A DNA stretch of 64,000 bases, from NCBI GenBank assembly GCA_029204225.1, contig CM055111.1, positions 11,231,999 to 11,295,998 on the forward strand, read 5' to 3'. The notes below the pieces were generated by a model that saw nothing but the letters and a program-made list of their open reading frames with translations, was not told the origin of the DNA and made no database searches. Made by a program: the position numbers and the translations under genes. Every line of letters begins with the position of its first letter. The stretch's first letter is position 1. Positions 23,131-35,351 of the stretch are shown one piece after another. The DNA is from Diphasiastrum complanatum (lineage: Eukaryota > Streptophyta > Lycopodiopsida > Lycopodiales > Lycopodiaceae).

Positions 23131-24446
23131 CAAGACTTAAGCTATAATAAAGTCTTGCAGCATAGTCAATCCAAGATTCAATGGAAATAGGAGCAGGCTT
23201 ACATGGGTTTTTAGAAAACATCTTCCAAAAGGTGGAAGAAGAGGAGTCCAAGGAATCGATGAGTTTCTGTGCCAGAGATTGAAAGTAAACAGTCTTTTTT
23301 CGTAAGGTCGTTCTATGGTATTCCTATTGTTTAGATGCTAAGGTACCGGGAGAATGGTATTGAGCGTGGACAACCTGCTTGTGTAGAAAGAGGCACTCAT
23401 CATCATACCATCTATTGTACGTGCGTTTATGAGATGAGAAATTTTTTGGAGGATAGGCAGTATTGGCTGAGTGAAGAAGCGACTGAGATAAAAAGGCGGC
23501 TTGGTGGTCTATTGAAGACGAGAAGGGAAAATCGTCGAGCAGAGTGGCTAGAGAGGAAGTGTAAGTCGGGAAACCAAGTGGAGAGAGAGAAGGACGAAGG
23601 CAACGTGTGGAACGAGGTGTCGTAATAGCACCCGGAGTAGTATGGCCAAGAGACAGGAGCAATAGAGAGTGATCAGAGATGGTAGGGTGCAAAATATGAA
23701 AAGTATGAAGAAAAGGAATCAAGGCTGGTGAGCCAATGAAATAGTCAACCACACTGTCCACCTCCGTGTGGATGGCAAGTAAAAACTGATGATGACGGCC
23801 ATCGAGACAGGCCATTCAAAATGGCTAAAGAATGAGCTTCTGCAAGTCCAATCAACTGTTCTCCAAAATGTGTAGTTGGGGTATCTGCATCCTGAGAGGT
23901 CCTATCCAAACCCACATCCAAAGCCTGAATCTGAAGGAAATCACTGTCTGCATGAAACTTTGTCTGTCGTGAGCTGGTGCGAGCATTAAAATCTCCTGCT
24001 AGTAGAATAAGGCCCTGCTGTGCAAAGTTGGCTATATCATCTGAGAGAGCCTATAATGGATCACCACCATAGTCTGCAAAAGCTGATGACTGAGGTGCAA
24101 AATAACAAACTGCTATAAATAGATCTTGAGGTAGCCCCAAGTAGTGACCAAAGAACTGTAACCAGATAAATCTCGCAAATGGATCACTTTTGAGCAGCTT
24201 GAAATGAGTGCGATAAACTTCCCTGGTAAAACATGCGACACCACCAGAGCCACGTGTGGTTTTTCCTCTCAAGAAAGGCCTATACGCTGAATACCAGGCA
24301 TAATCCTGAATGGCAGGAAGAGGTTGATATAATGATTCATGGGTCTCTGCTAGGAACAAAATATCACATTTCTGCAAAAGAGGGTGAAAGTCTCCTGCTG
24401 AAGAAGATGAAAGCACACCGTTACAATTCCAAAAACCAATTTGCAA
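23131..24446 (-). pseudogene. LINE copy 2, ORF2: endonuclease and linker
   Basis: Starting at 24446: MQIGFWNCNGVLSSSSAGDF, ILFLAETHESLYQP and RGSGGVACFTREV are AP-endonuclease motifs (N, E and the loop before the catalytic His). After frame breaks (24050-23820) come DSVVDYFIGSPALIPF and the closing SDHSLLLLSL (about 23770-23665). Then the linker has YNRWYDDECLFLHKQV (23430-23380) and more helical sequence to about 23130. The element ends before RT, where chromovirus X begins. Four or more frame breaks make it a pseudogene. Confidence 0.85.
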
Positions 24447-24564
24447 TGGCTGAGGGGATCTCGGGTTGAGGTGCCCAGGATCCCCGACTTCCTATTGTGA
24501 AATTTTATCGTAGAATTTAGGCTTGCCTTCAATAAAGACCACTCTTTGATTCCTAGCATTGGCC

Positions 24565-25241
24565 TCATGAATGACCAATTTCCTCGCTTGCCATTGTGTG
24601 TGTGTGTGTTAGGTCTTCATCCATAAAAATAAAAGTACCTTTGAGCTTAGCTCGAAGGCGTAAAGCAACATTGCGTTGTTCAATGGAACGAAACTTTAAG
24701 AATAAGACTTTATAGTCACATTTGCTCCTCCAAGCCGTGTCAAAACCTTCAATAGTATGTGCAAGCTTTTGAAGATCTTTCGCTTCATCAAGGGCCTTGT
24801 TTCCATTAGGAATACCCCTAACTTGTATATTGAGAGCCTTCTTGGCTCTTCGCTCGTGTTCTGTAAAAACATTCTCGAAGGAAGAATTCATTACCGAAGG
24901 CTGAACTTGGTTAGATCAATTACCATCTTGCTTAAGAACCAAAGCCCATGTACGAGTTTCTTCCACTTCTTTTGACAACGATGAGATTTTACTTTCCACC
25001 TCTTGTTGCGAATGAAGATCCTACATCCCTTTCGTTTTCATCATGTCGATTTTGTAAATCCTTATTCTGAAGATCGACTTTGATAAGTTCTTCATGAAGC
25101 GTCTGATTCTGTAGCTGCAATTTCTCGATAAATTGAAACATTTCTTTGAACTGATATTGTAAGTAGTTGGGAAGAGAATCAAAGTCAGCTAAGTTGCTAG
25201 GTTGCAGTTGCTCTGCAGAGATACAATAGGCATCTACCGAA

Positions 25242-25280
<39 letters not shown>

Positions 25281-25300
25281 AAAGAAAACTTTAATGTCAA
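24565..25300 (-). pseudogene. LINE copy 2, ORF1
   Basis: Two parts. First, 25300-24989 encodes a (SL)n run from the CT/GA microsatellite, then a coiled coil (FKEMFQFIEKLQLQNQTLHE). Second, 24891-24565 encodes a nucleic-acid-binding module with AKKALNIQVRGIPNGNKALD and DYKVLFLKFRSIEQRNVAL, ending FIFMDEDLTHTHT. A frameshift near 24900-25020 separates them. It precedes ORF2 by about 120 bp on the same strand. The matching LINE copies are at 8228 and 26250. Confidence 0.8.
25245..25278. repeat. (GA)n microsatellite in LINE copy 2 ORF1
   Basis: Seventeen GA units, encoding Ser-Leu repeats on the minus strand near the ORF1 N-terminus; LINE copy 3 has the same at 27135-27198. Confidence 0.95.
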
Positions 25301-25750
25301 AAAGCATATAAGACAGAGTAGTACATCTCAAGTGTGTAGTAGCCAAGGAGCATGGTAACTCCACAAAAACAGCTAAAGAAATATAATCTGAAATACATAA
25401 TGTCTATCACTAAAAAAAATAACTACAGCAAACAGAAGTATATCCAAGAGATAGCATTGTATGTGATATCAGCTGAGACCACTAAAGAAGTCTGTGATAC
25501 GAGGCCCGAAGAGAGCACAATCTATTCCAATGAGGTCAAGAATCAATGAATTAGTGAATCAGGAACACCTAGTATTCAACAAAATCTTGCTTTTGCAATG
25601 CATAAAAAAATTTGAAAAAAATATATTTGAATTCCCCACAAAAAATGGAGCTATCTAACACCCATACTAACCCCCTCCCCCACCCCCCCCCCCAAAAAAA
25701 AGCGTTCCGGTGTCGCGTTCCGGGAGATCCAATGCAACTATGATTTAAAC

Positions 25751-26055
25751 CGACCGTGAGTTTCTAATTTTACCATTTGGACTCCTGAATGCGCCCACAA
25801 CCGTCCAAACAAATGATGCACAACATCCTTCATCCACTTCTGGGGAAGCGTATGGCCATTTTGTTGGATGACATACTTGTGTATAATCAGACTCTTGAGA
25901 AGCAACTTGTTGGGGGGGGAGGCCATCTTCATACTATCTTAAATATTTTAAGGTACACAAAACTCTACGCCAAACAATCAAAATATGAGTTTTTTCAAAC
26001 TAAGCCTCGAAATCTAGGCCATATCATTTATTGTCGTGACATTGAGATCGATTGA
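25751..26055 (+). pseudogene. G0: Ty3/gypsy reverse transcriptase palm fragment
   Basis: Directly after the H4 target duplication, one frame reads REFLILPFGLLNAPTTVQ. After a shift, another reads HNILHPLLGKRMAILLDDILVYNQTLE (in two parts), then LYAKQSKYEFFQTKPRNLGH. These are the RT motifs around the catalytic DD. It is the continuation of the protease fragment at 11858-12121, on the same strand. It ends with DIEID at about 26055. Confidence 0.8.
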
Positions 26056-26247
26056 TTTCGAAATGATTTGCAAAGTGAAAACTTTTTGCGCTTTATAAGG
26101 CTAAGCAAAGGTCTCAAGGTCCAAGCTGTAAAAAATTCCTCATGTGTCTCCATAAAGATCAACATGTCTCCACCATTCATAAAGTCACGTAAATCCTCGC
26201 ATGGGATACCACAACCAAGTGTGCCCCAACTCCATACGCTCGTGTAG
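26056..26247. other. Unassigned, between G0 RT and LINE copy 3
   Basis: No coding similarity recognised; this may be decayed G0 sequence. Confidence 0.35.
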
Positions 26248-27131
26248 CTAGAGTGAATCTCTTGTCCATGAAGTCAGGCCTGTTGTCTCAGTATGTGAAC
26301 CATCAACCAAATTTTTTCGCTTTCTACCTTTCCCCAACCTATACGTATGTAAGGTCGTCATCCATGAAAATGCGAGTATTGCAAAGCTTACATGGTGTCT
26401 AAGTGCCTCATGTTTATTGCCCGATGTCTTAACCTGAATAATTAAAGTAGTGTTATCTTTTTTCATCCTCCAACATTCTTAATTTGTGTCCTCTTGTGGT
26501 TCAACATGACATCCAAGAAGTGTTTGGCTTCTTGCATGGCATTGTGAGTATTCGATAAACCGTAGGCATGGATGTTGAGGACTTTCTTGGCTTGCACTTT
26601 CTCCTTAAAAAGAGTAGCCAAGATGTCATCGGTCATAGGTGCCTTTCCAACTATGGCATTCTCCTTGGCAATTTGTTCAAGTCTATGTTAGAAAGCTGGA
26701 ATCCTGGCCAAGGCCTCTATGGTTGAAGAACCCTTGCAGAGGTCTCATTCTCAAGCCACAACTTGGCTAGTTTTTCCTAGAGAGTGGTGATCTCTTTCTT
26801 CAATTTCTTGTTATCCACACATAGCTCCTACATTTGTCTTTAGGTAGGCTCAAAAGCTCATTGATGTGATAAGAACTAGTCATTGGAGATCATTATTTTA
26901 CTAGTTTCTTGGGTAATAATAGGGGGAATGGCAATGGCTCATACATCGTGATACACGTTATGTGCCCAAATAGATGTGCAACACTATGTGGTACGTAAGG
27001 TTGACAGATGTGTAGGTGTCTCAGAAACGTTTGCCTCATCCTTTGGCACTAGCTCTAACTCTACGTCAGCATCTATCCATGGATAACGTCTAAGAGAAAG
27101 TGATGTGTGAGTGCATCCAGCCACCAACACT

Positions 27132-27201
<70 letters not shown>

Positions 27202-27240
27202 GAGCTTCATTAATGTCTTTAGAGCAGCCAAGGTACATGA
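26248..27240 (-). pseudogene. LINE copy 3, ORF1 fragment
   Basis: From the right: an N-terminal (SL)n run from the microsatellite 27135-27198, a coiled coil (VDNKKLKKEITTL, about 26820-26780), then AKKVLNIHAYGLSNTHNAMQ (26600-26530) and TTLIIQVKTSGNKHEALRHH (26450-26390). The last two align with LINE copy 2 ORF1 (AKKALNIQVRGIPNG, VLFLKFRSIEQRNVALR). Multiple stops. No ORF2 was found to its left; gypsy G0 lies there. Confidence 0.7.
27135..27198. repeat. (GA)32 microsatellite in LINE copy 3
   Basis: Uninterrupted GA units, at the same place in ORF1 as in LINE copy 2. Confidence 0.97.
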
Positions 27241-28193
27241 GACTAAAAATGACATTTCAAGTATGCTTCATGTTGTGGGAGCAATAAATACCTCCAATAA
27301 GAAAAGATAATTTAAGATAACGTGGAAACTAAAGATGAGACTACAACTGGAACTGAATTTAAAACTGACTCTTGGCAAAAAAAAAAAAAAGGGCATATAG
27401 CCATAGAAGGCTTTATCTTTGTCTTTGGGTGCAATGAACTTCATAAAATGGTTGATAAGGGTGGAGCTATATGATGTGAGGAACGTAATGTCCAAGAGGA
27501 GCGTGGTGCCCTAGACAAAGATCGATGTGAGACTCTGAAGGGTCTTATAATCTATAGGTGTCCTCCTTGATCTTGAAAAAGGCCGTAATATGTCCCTCTA
27601 ATCTCATAATGTATAAACATAAAAGTGCTCCTTCGCCTCTACCTCTTTCATGGACCACATACAATAAATTCTATCCTCTAGGAATCCCTTGAAAGCAACC
27701 TCGTTACACCTACAACTAGTGGCAGGAAAATCCTGAAGTACCCCAAGGTAAAACAAAGATGGTGTGATAAGCCTACATCCAAGTAGAATGTTGAGACGAT
27801 ATCTTCATGTGTATCAATATCCAAAAAATGAGTACAATAGAAGCCTAGCTTGACCTTTGAAGTGTTGCTCCACACTATCTAAACATATGATCTCTTGATG
27901 ACTTGTTGGCTATATGCATGGGTTCCCTTTTGCAGGTGAGCTATAGAGATACCAACTAGAGGTAATCAAAAAAGAAAATGCCCCTACTCATGGAGCACTC
28001 TAGATGATATGCACGCTATCAATGGATGTCTACCTGTACACTCCTCCGAATCATCAAAAGCCAAAACTCTTTGTATGTAAATGATTAACCAAAAGATAGT
28101 CACTATTTGGCATCTACATGGGGAGCATGGCGAACTCAGCTAAAATAATTCAATGAGAAATAGATGGCTTGTCATATTGCATTTGCGACAACT
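27241..28193. other. Unassigned DNA
   Basis: No gene or family recognised. Short open frames at 27268-27495 and 27678-27875 (minus) have no recognisable motifs. Confidence 0.4.
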
Positions 28194-28690
28194 TGAAAAT
28201 TTGCAAGTGTGAAATACTATTCTAATCAGATTTTGTAAGCCCAAAAGCATACAGTGTTTATTCAAGGAATGCCAATAGCATGCAGCAACACCAATAGAAT
28301 TCGTCATCATTCACAAGCCTAATTACGTTGCAACTTACATTGGGTAACTTGTCCTCTTCTAGTACTTTAGGCTAACTTTTAGTTATGCACTTTACTTATG
28401 GGCATTAGCCCAGTGATGTTTGAGCTCCAGTGACTTTTCGGTACCAGTGACTATTGGTGGTTCGCTATTCATATTCAGTGGCTGTTGGCATTTTGCTTTC
28501 CATTACCAATGTCCCTTAGCTATTCATTACCAAGAACTGGAGAGACACTGCTCCCTATATAAGGGAGAGTTTTTCCTCACATTTGTTAGCTTCATTGTAT
28601 TGCTCTATCATGGATCTACTATAGAGTTTGGTGGTTTCTCTCTATCGATGTTGAATGCTTTTTTGTGATGCTATTCAACTTGAATTTTCA
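28194..28690 (+). repeat. LTR of an unclassified retroelement, with primer site beside it
   Basis: A 497-bp unit with ends TGAAAATT...AATTTTCA (8-bp perfect inverted ends), a TATA box CTATATAAG at 28554-28562, and directly downstream TGGTATCGGAGC (28693-28704), a one-mismatch initiator-Met primer site. The following 1 kb contains no recognisable gag or pol, so it is a 5' LTR of a wrecked or non-autonomous element. No second copy is in the window. Confidence 0.65.
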
Positions 28691-28704
28691 AATGGTATCG
28701 GAGC

Positions 28705-29793
28705 GGTGAGGAATAACATCCATTTGATCTGTGCATTCATTAGTTACATTACATAGCATAGATCTAAAGCATAGCATCAATAGGGAATTTGTATCGTTTC
28801 TAGATTTGTGTGAATTCAGAATCTTGAAGCTCGATTGAAGCCTAATAGAATGATTAAATTCACGATCCGTTGATTTTACAAGTTTTGTGCAAAGAATTGT
28901 TTCAATTTTTGTGCTACAAGAAGCCATTTAGGCCAAGTTTGGGGAAATTGGCCAAATGACATTTTAGCAGCTTATGCTTAGATTTTACCGCGAGTACCAG
29001 CATAAATAAAGTATCTTTCTATTCTCATTTTATGAGGAGAATTCATCTCTTATGATTCTATGTCCATCTCATGTGTATTTCTCAAGATATCTTGATTTCT
29101 AGTGTGTAAAATGTCATTTTTGTTGTTGATCTTGCATCCGCACGTGTGAAGGACAGTAGGCTGCTGCTCTTGTATGGACAGGGACAGTACCTTACCGTAT
29201 TTAAGTGCTTATGCTTAGATCTTACCGCGAGTGCATTGATTGCATCTCTGCCTTGGAATCTAAGATTAGAGGTCACTGGTTGGAAGCCTTGTTGCTGCTC
29301 AAATCACTGTCATAAATTTGCTTACACGAAGGGGCCCATGTGTTTCCCCCCCCTGCCCCCAGAGGAGGCGCTATCTGGAAATTTGAGGGGAGGGGAGGTG
29401 TGTGGAGTCGGGCACTTAGCGCGTCGATTACCAATTCAGTTCTTCGTGAGAGAGACGACCCGGCAAAGGATTGTGTCAGTCTTCTGTTTTTACTAGAATG
29501 TGGTTCTACTTTTTATTCTAGTAGTTTTTCCCGGAATAGATGAAGTGCTATATGGAGTTGTAGAATTTAACTCCAGTATTTTTTCGTAGGACTGCACGTA
29601 CAAGTATCCTATTCATCTCGACAACTCCTCTATATTTCCAATATTTTTTCATAGTGTCAGTTCTTTCAAGAGTATATGATCAATCTTCTCATTTAAGTGG
29701 TTTCTAGAGAAAATTTGTCCACCTTGTTTGGTGCACAAGCCAAGCATGGGAAAGTCCTTTTACTGCAATGGTATGCTGATATAAGTGGAATTC
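28705..29793. other. Unassigned DNA after the LTR
   Basis: A direct repeat of about 30 bp containing GCTTATGCTTAGATYTTACC occurs at 28970-29000 and 29208-29238. A C-run/G-run patch is at 29347-29400 with a proline-rich chance ORF. No protein family recognised. Confidence 0.4.
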
Positions 29794-30300
29794 CTACACT
29801 AAGCAGGATCCAAACTGAAGAATCTTAGTCGGCCAAGTCCAACTCAATACCACAGCCACCTTAGCTGGATCTACAACAATCCCCTCTGACGTCACTATGT
29901 GACCTAGGTAAGCCACACGAGTCATAGAAAACTCTGTATTCTTATAATGGGCAAAACATTGTTCTGCAATGCCCTTCAGACCGTTCCTAGATGCTATATG
30001 GTTTGGAATCAACTTAATGTAGACTAGGATGTCATTGCTAAAATTAACGACAAACCTACCCATAAGGTCTCTAAGTAAGTCGTTCATTAGCATCATGAAA
30101 GTCTTTGGAGCGCTAATCAAAAGCCATGACCAGAAACTCATAATGTCCAAAGTGCGTACAAAACACCATCTTCAACACATCAAGCTCCCTGACACGGATT
30201 TGATGGTACCCACTCTTAAGATGTATCTTGTTGAACACCTTTGCGCCATATAATGAGTCCAACAAATCCAATATTCATGGCATAGGATACTTGTTAAAAA
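29794..30300 (-). pseudogene. Ty3/gypsy reverse transcriptase fragment (G3)
   Basis: The minus strand shows scattered-frame RT motifs: a block resembling [20 protein letters not shown] (30265-30205), then [24 protein letters not shown] (30060-30020, with the catalytic Asp pair reduced to N-D) and VAYLGHIVTSEGIVVDPAKV (29920-29860). Frame shifts and the N-D change mean it is dead. Flanking gypsy domains are not seen. Confidence 0.8.
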
Positions 30301-30344
30301 ACCGACTTGCTCATACAAGTATCCCAAGACGAGATTCCTATTGT

Positions 30345-30564
30345 TGTTAGACAATAGTCATACACATGAGAGAGAACAACAATGATGAAAAGATGTACTC
30401 CAACTATGTCCCATTACAAATGAGGTAGGGCGCCCATCATACTTATAGACCTTGGTCTATGTCGAAAAGCAAAAGCAAAAGCAAACCTAAAAGCAATTGC
30501 CTAATTAATGTCTCTATATATGGTAAAAGCACCAACACCTATCTATAGCAAAACTTGTCTAACA
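30345..30564 (-). repeat. Solo LTR or short LTR element candidate
   Basis: A 220-bp unit with 9-bp inverted ends TGTTAGACA...TGTCTAACA, flanked by ATTGT and ATAGT (5 bp, one mismatch). The minus strand carries a TATA-like CCATATATAGAG near 30520. No internal domain, so a solo LTR is the simplest reading; orientation is inferred from the TATA. Confidence 0.5.
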
Positions 30565-30800
30565 ATAGTCTAACTTGACTTTTACTAAATAAAGGTAAGG
30601 GCCCCTAGAATTAGCACGCAGGCATGGCCCAACAATCCTAGTTAACCTAGATGATAACATTAGGGGTACTAATGTAAATATTAATGTTTACATTGTCTAG
30701 AACTATGTATAAGAAAAGTATGCATGGGTATCTTCCATGAAGCCCATGTAATGAAGATCCTCAATTCTGATAAAGAATTCATGATCAACTCTGATCTCGA

Positions 30801-30996
30801 TGTCTTCATTAATCGATGTAAAACTTTCTTTGTATGATGATGTAGAACTCCTTTGAATGTCGATCCTGCTTCACATGACTTCCCAATGTCTTGTTGTATG
30901 TCTTCATTAATCGATGTAAAACTTTCTTTGTATGATGATGTAGAACTCCTTTGAATGTCGATCCTGCTTCATATGACTTCCCAATGTCTTGCTGTA
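30801..30996. repeat. 98-bp tandem duplication
   Basis: Two adjacent copies (30801-30898 and 30899-30996), each beginning TGTCTTCATTAATCGATG, differ at about two or three positions, so the duplication is recent. The surrounding sequence is unassigned. Confidence 0.9.
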
Positions 30997-32812
30997 GTCT
31001 TCATGTCCCTTTAGTGTATATGTGTGACTACCATGAGTGCAACATATCACCTGATTCCTTGACTTCCTTTGAATCAAAGAACTTTGACTCCCCCTGAATC
31101 AAATAATGTAGACATGATAACTTTTGCCTTAACCTTGAGAACTTTGCTTGAAGATTGACACCCTTGGTCTTTTTGAACATCTTTCAAGCTATCACAAATT
31201 TAAGGATCTCCCCAACATTCATAAAAAAAAAATCTTCTTTGATTACAGTAACAACATCATGATAACCATAAGTAGGAAATAAATCCACAAATGTCAACAT
31301 CAAATCTCATATATCAACACCCACTTTAGAAACATGTACTTCATAAGTAGTTGGCTCCACTTGTGTCGATTCCTTAAGTTGAACCCATTTCAATTCTCCT
31401 GGTACTCTCAAAAGTTACCACTTGTGATGAACTTGATGGAACTACTCCCCCTGGATGTACACTTCATGTTTGCATTCCAACCACTCTCTCCAAATAGAAT
31501 AGAATATCATCCATGAACCAAACCAAACATGCAAGTAAAAGAGCATCCCCAATAGAAAGATAAATGTATACAATACTTCCTCACACAAAGTAACCGATAC
31601 TCCCCGTCAAATACTTTCTCACACAAAGTACTTGACATAATCTTTTCCATGGAATCTCCTACCTCTATCTCACACACAGACTCACTTGCACCAAACAACT
31701 TTCCAACCTAGAAAGCATTTCATCATGATATTTATTCTGACACTTTGTCATATGCAAACTTGGTGTACGTCCATCTTCAACCATGTTGTTTTTCTTGAAG
31801 CTAAACAACAACCTTTATTGCTGATTTTCAACGGCTAATCAACAACCTTGGCTTCCCAATCTTATAACATAATCTACCACATGACAGAACATGAACTTGG
31901 ATAGATTCTATAACTTTTCTCCAACTCAAAATAGAATTGATCTCACTTAGTACCACCACATGAACAATCAACTATGACTTGGATGGTATCTAGAAATTAC
32001 ATGACAACCACAACAAGCAATCACTTCGATTACTCATAAATCTGAAGTGATACTAGTTCAGATAGACAAGAAAGTTTCTACAACATAACCAAGTTACTAT
32101 GACTTGAATGGAAACCAAACCGAATCAACGTAGAATGTCGGCCACACAGCTTGCCACACCTGTCACTTGTAACAATGAACTTATCATTTGCCACCATGAT
32201 AAGAAATTGTGAAAAACATTTGAATATCAATTTACCCATGCAACTCCCTCTTAAGAGCTTGCACCTTTGTCAATTCCAACCACGACAAAAACTTGTCAAC
32301 ATTAGAACGTCTGAAGTTAACCTTCCTTAGTTACTTACTGATGTCAGCTTCAACCCTCAATACCCATTGAATCTGCATAGAATCTACAAAGACTGACCAG
32401 GCTCATCTTCCCAAAAATATTTCTACTGATTCACTTTATGTCCTTCTGTTGATCCTCGAATGTGTTCCTTTCAGTTGTAATTCCACAGTTTTTTTATATC
32501 TTCATTCCTAAATATTCTTTAGTATCCTAATTCCTATTATACCTTATAAGAATTCTTTTACTTGATGCCCTGACAAATGACTTCATGAATCACGAAACAA
32601 TGCGGGAAAAGGAAACACTTCGAAGTATATGTTTCCTTTATACATAGCAGGTCATATTAACAGCAAAGTAAGATCATATAGCTTCATGCGTCTTTCTATT
32701 TCATCTATACCATTTAGTGAATACCAAAACTCCATTTGAATCCACATGCTTCAGTATCCAGTATAATTGAGGAACATGCGCATTCATGTAATAAGTGGGT
32801 TCAAATATCCAC
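30997..32812. other. Unassigned intron-like DNA
   Basis: No coding similarity recognised. A short repeat CTCACACAAAGTA occurs at 31572 and 31619. It lies in the putative 22-kb intron between exons 7 and 8. Confidence 0.4.
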
Positions 32813-32875
32813 CTGGTCTCTGTTTGTGTCTCATGAACATTTTCATCATCTTCAGACTCTGGCATACATTTTGAC
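32813..32875 (-). CDS. Exon 7 of an unidentified charged nuclear-type protein gene
   Basis: Acceptor TTCTTGTATTAG, a 63-nt open stretch, and donor ACCAG|GTGGAT. It enters and leaves in phase 2. It encodes SKCMPESEDDENVHETQTET, an acidic segment that follows the basic exon 6 segment. The donor is weaker than the others. Alternatives are a longer exon reading into the intron (the frame stays open to about 32701) or a chance open stretch. Confidence 0.55.
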
Positions 32876-35351
32876 CTAATACAAGAAACAAGGAGCATGT
32901 CAGATATCAGAAATTTCGCCTAGCATTACCTGCACATGTTTGTATTCACAGATCAAAAAGTAAGACAGCAGAATACAATAAAACACATCACATATCAGTT
33001 AATTAGTAACTTGATCAAGGGAAAACAGAATCATACTATAAGCGTGTAGTAACAAAAGTACTGCCTAACAAAAGATATACATTGAATTTCAAACATTTCA
33101 GATCACTTGATCAGAAAACTGATGCACATTTGCATCAAACTGCAAGCATGGAATTTCATTCAGGTTTAGCATGAAATTTCATTCAGGTATAGCATAAATC
33201 AGAGAACCAGTTTATAATTTGAAGGCTGTAGAACGCAAGCATGGAAGTTCATTCAGGCTTCGCATAAATCACAGAACCAGTTTATAATCTGAGAGCTGTA
33301 CAAAATCAAGTCACAACTTTTTCATCCCTAAACCCAGAGTATTGCCTACTAGGATTGAAAACTACTATCTGGATATATTAAAAGATCAAGTTTTAAGTCT
33401 CCTAAGCTTGATTAATCATCTATATAATACAGCATGGACATAGCAAAGACACATTATGAAATGATGAAATTCAGACGTTTTTACGCAGATGCCTAGTACA
33501 TTGTTGGTCAGTCTTCAAACAGTTTTTTTAGGCTTGTACATTGCTTAAAGTAGATTTATTTACAAAAATCTTTCTATACCTTCATAGTACATAGTACATA
33601 CATATTTAATATAGTCTGTATTTTTCATCAAATGTGATTATATATTGTATGAATTGTTGATGTTGTTTCTATTTTTATTGTGATATTATCTTTTACAATT
33701 GTAAATCGAATACCAATTCTCGTAATGTACTTTTCGATTGAGTCGAAGTGCAGAAACATGTTTGTTCTATATACCTCAGTTTTTCTAACACTATGGTTGT
33801 CCTTGACGCCTTTCAAATCAATCTAGTGTAGGTTTTGTTGTGACAGATGATCCATCTTTCTAGACACAGTTAATTACTCATTATTAGAGTCTTCTGCAGC
33901 CAACACACTGAGCAATCAAGATATTCGAACTCGCGTCGAATATTTCTGTCTGCAACTTGTGTCGTATTTGTTTCTACCATTTCAGCAGCACAATGCAAGA
34001 CTACTCAAATTTGGGAGATTGTTCAGGTGACTAAAAAATGAGACTAAATGAGAGTACTTGTTTTTTCTATATATTGTCATTTATATTTATAAAAATATTC
34101 AAATTATAGCATGAACTGCATTTGATTCTTTTAAATTTTATTTGTAAGATTTTATTGGTCTACATGAACATTAAAATGGAATAAAAGTGCCAAAACTATT
34201 TCTAAAAAGGGCCCTTTTGGAGTTCAAAGTTCATCTAATGCCAATGCACCAGAGCAGATGGTTGACAAACTCCAAAAAGCACTATCAAAAGCATAATTCA
34301 TACTTGACATGAAATGAGGATTGCAAGAGGATGTGATTGGAATGTATGTCTATATAGAGCTCTATATACTTGTACCATGATTAATTATGTAAAAATTTTA
34401 AATTCAAAAATGATCCAAAATGTTAGATCTAGGCCAAAAATAATTGCACCACAATTCACTCACTAGTTTTCTAGTTTGATCAAAAGTATGAACCAAATGC
34501 AAAGAGAATAAAATAAGATTCATAACCTGCTCAGATCTGAATATATGCCTCTATACTACAGGCCATACAACAACAAAATAGCATTTAATATGCACATCAA
34601 TCAAGCACACAACATAATCTCTACACAAATGTGGAAGAATGCCAAAATGAGATGATAGTATTTCTCCTAGATCTTCTCCAAACCAAATATGGGCAAAGGC
34701 TTCACTTTCTCCATACCTTTCAGTCTATTTCGGGGTGTGAGAAATGATTCTCTCCTCTCTCAAAAATAGAAATATGAATCCCAACCTACCAATTTTGGTC
34801 CATATGGCCAAATTACATCAAATAAAGGCCATCTTGTGGGACTTACGGTCTACCACTTCCAAGACCTATCTAAAAATATCCCATGTGTGAGAAGTTTGAT
34901 GTACAAAATTAACAGGTTTGGCCTCTATTATGAATAAAATAGTCCAGTTAATACGTGACAATTTTTCACAAATAATTATTTTAATTATAATTAACAGTTG
35001 GCAGTATCGAGAGCATGGTGCACTGTGACCATATGATCACCATCGTCGTGTTGAGAAATCTAATAGGAAACAAGACCCTTATGATTGTGGTGTAATGACA
35101 TTTGTCCATCAAGAAAGTGGGAGTAGTGCACAAGACTAAAGTCCAATTCTAGAGAGATTGAAATATGTACAAACTATTCAAGATATACACAAGGTGTGTT
35201 TTGGTGAAATTAATAAATATTTCCCGTTTAGTAGGAAAGTCTATAAAGAATCAACTGTGACCATCAAAAAAAATTGTGGTGGATTTTTTCCTTTCAATTT
35301 CACTGAAACATTAAGCAAAGATTTTTCAAACACATTAATGTTGCCTTGTCA
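32876..35351. other. Unassigned intron-like DNA
   Basis: AT-rich, with no recognised TE domain. There is a diverged local duplication at 33135-33300 (two copies of a segment containing CATTCAGG...CATAAATCA.AGAACCAGTTTATAAT). A weak exon-like stretch near 33790 was rejected. Confidence 0.4.

Larger units (their letters stand above)
12169..25742. mobile_element. H4: hAT-like element split by nested insertions (ends 13.6 kb apart)
   Basis: A perfect 8-bp duplication ATTTAAAC lies at 12161-12168 and 25743-25750. The inner ends start CATGCTTGCAGC and finish (reverse complement) CATAGTTGCATTGG, an imperfect inverted repeat related to the CATAGATGCAC ends of H1-H3. Both subterminal zones carry GGAACGCGTTCC-type palindromes (12181-12213 and 25701-25724). 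Outside the duplication, gypsy G0 protease lies to the left and gypsy RT to the right, in the same orientation, as expected if H4 landed inside G0. The body of H4 is now mostly G1, X, G2 and LINE copy 2. Recognisable H4 sequence is limited to about 12169-12453 and 25300-25742. Confidence 0.75.

Noticed and set aside
33745-33795. Exon-like stretch on the minus strand ending GAG|GTATAT
   Set aside because: The frame that would keep phase 2 has a stop; the acceptor is weak.
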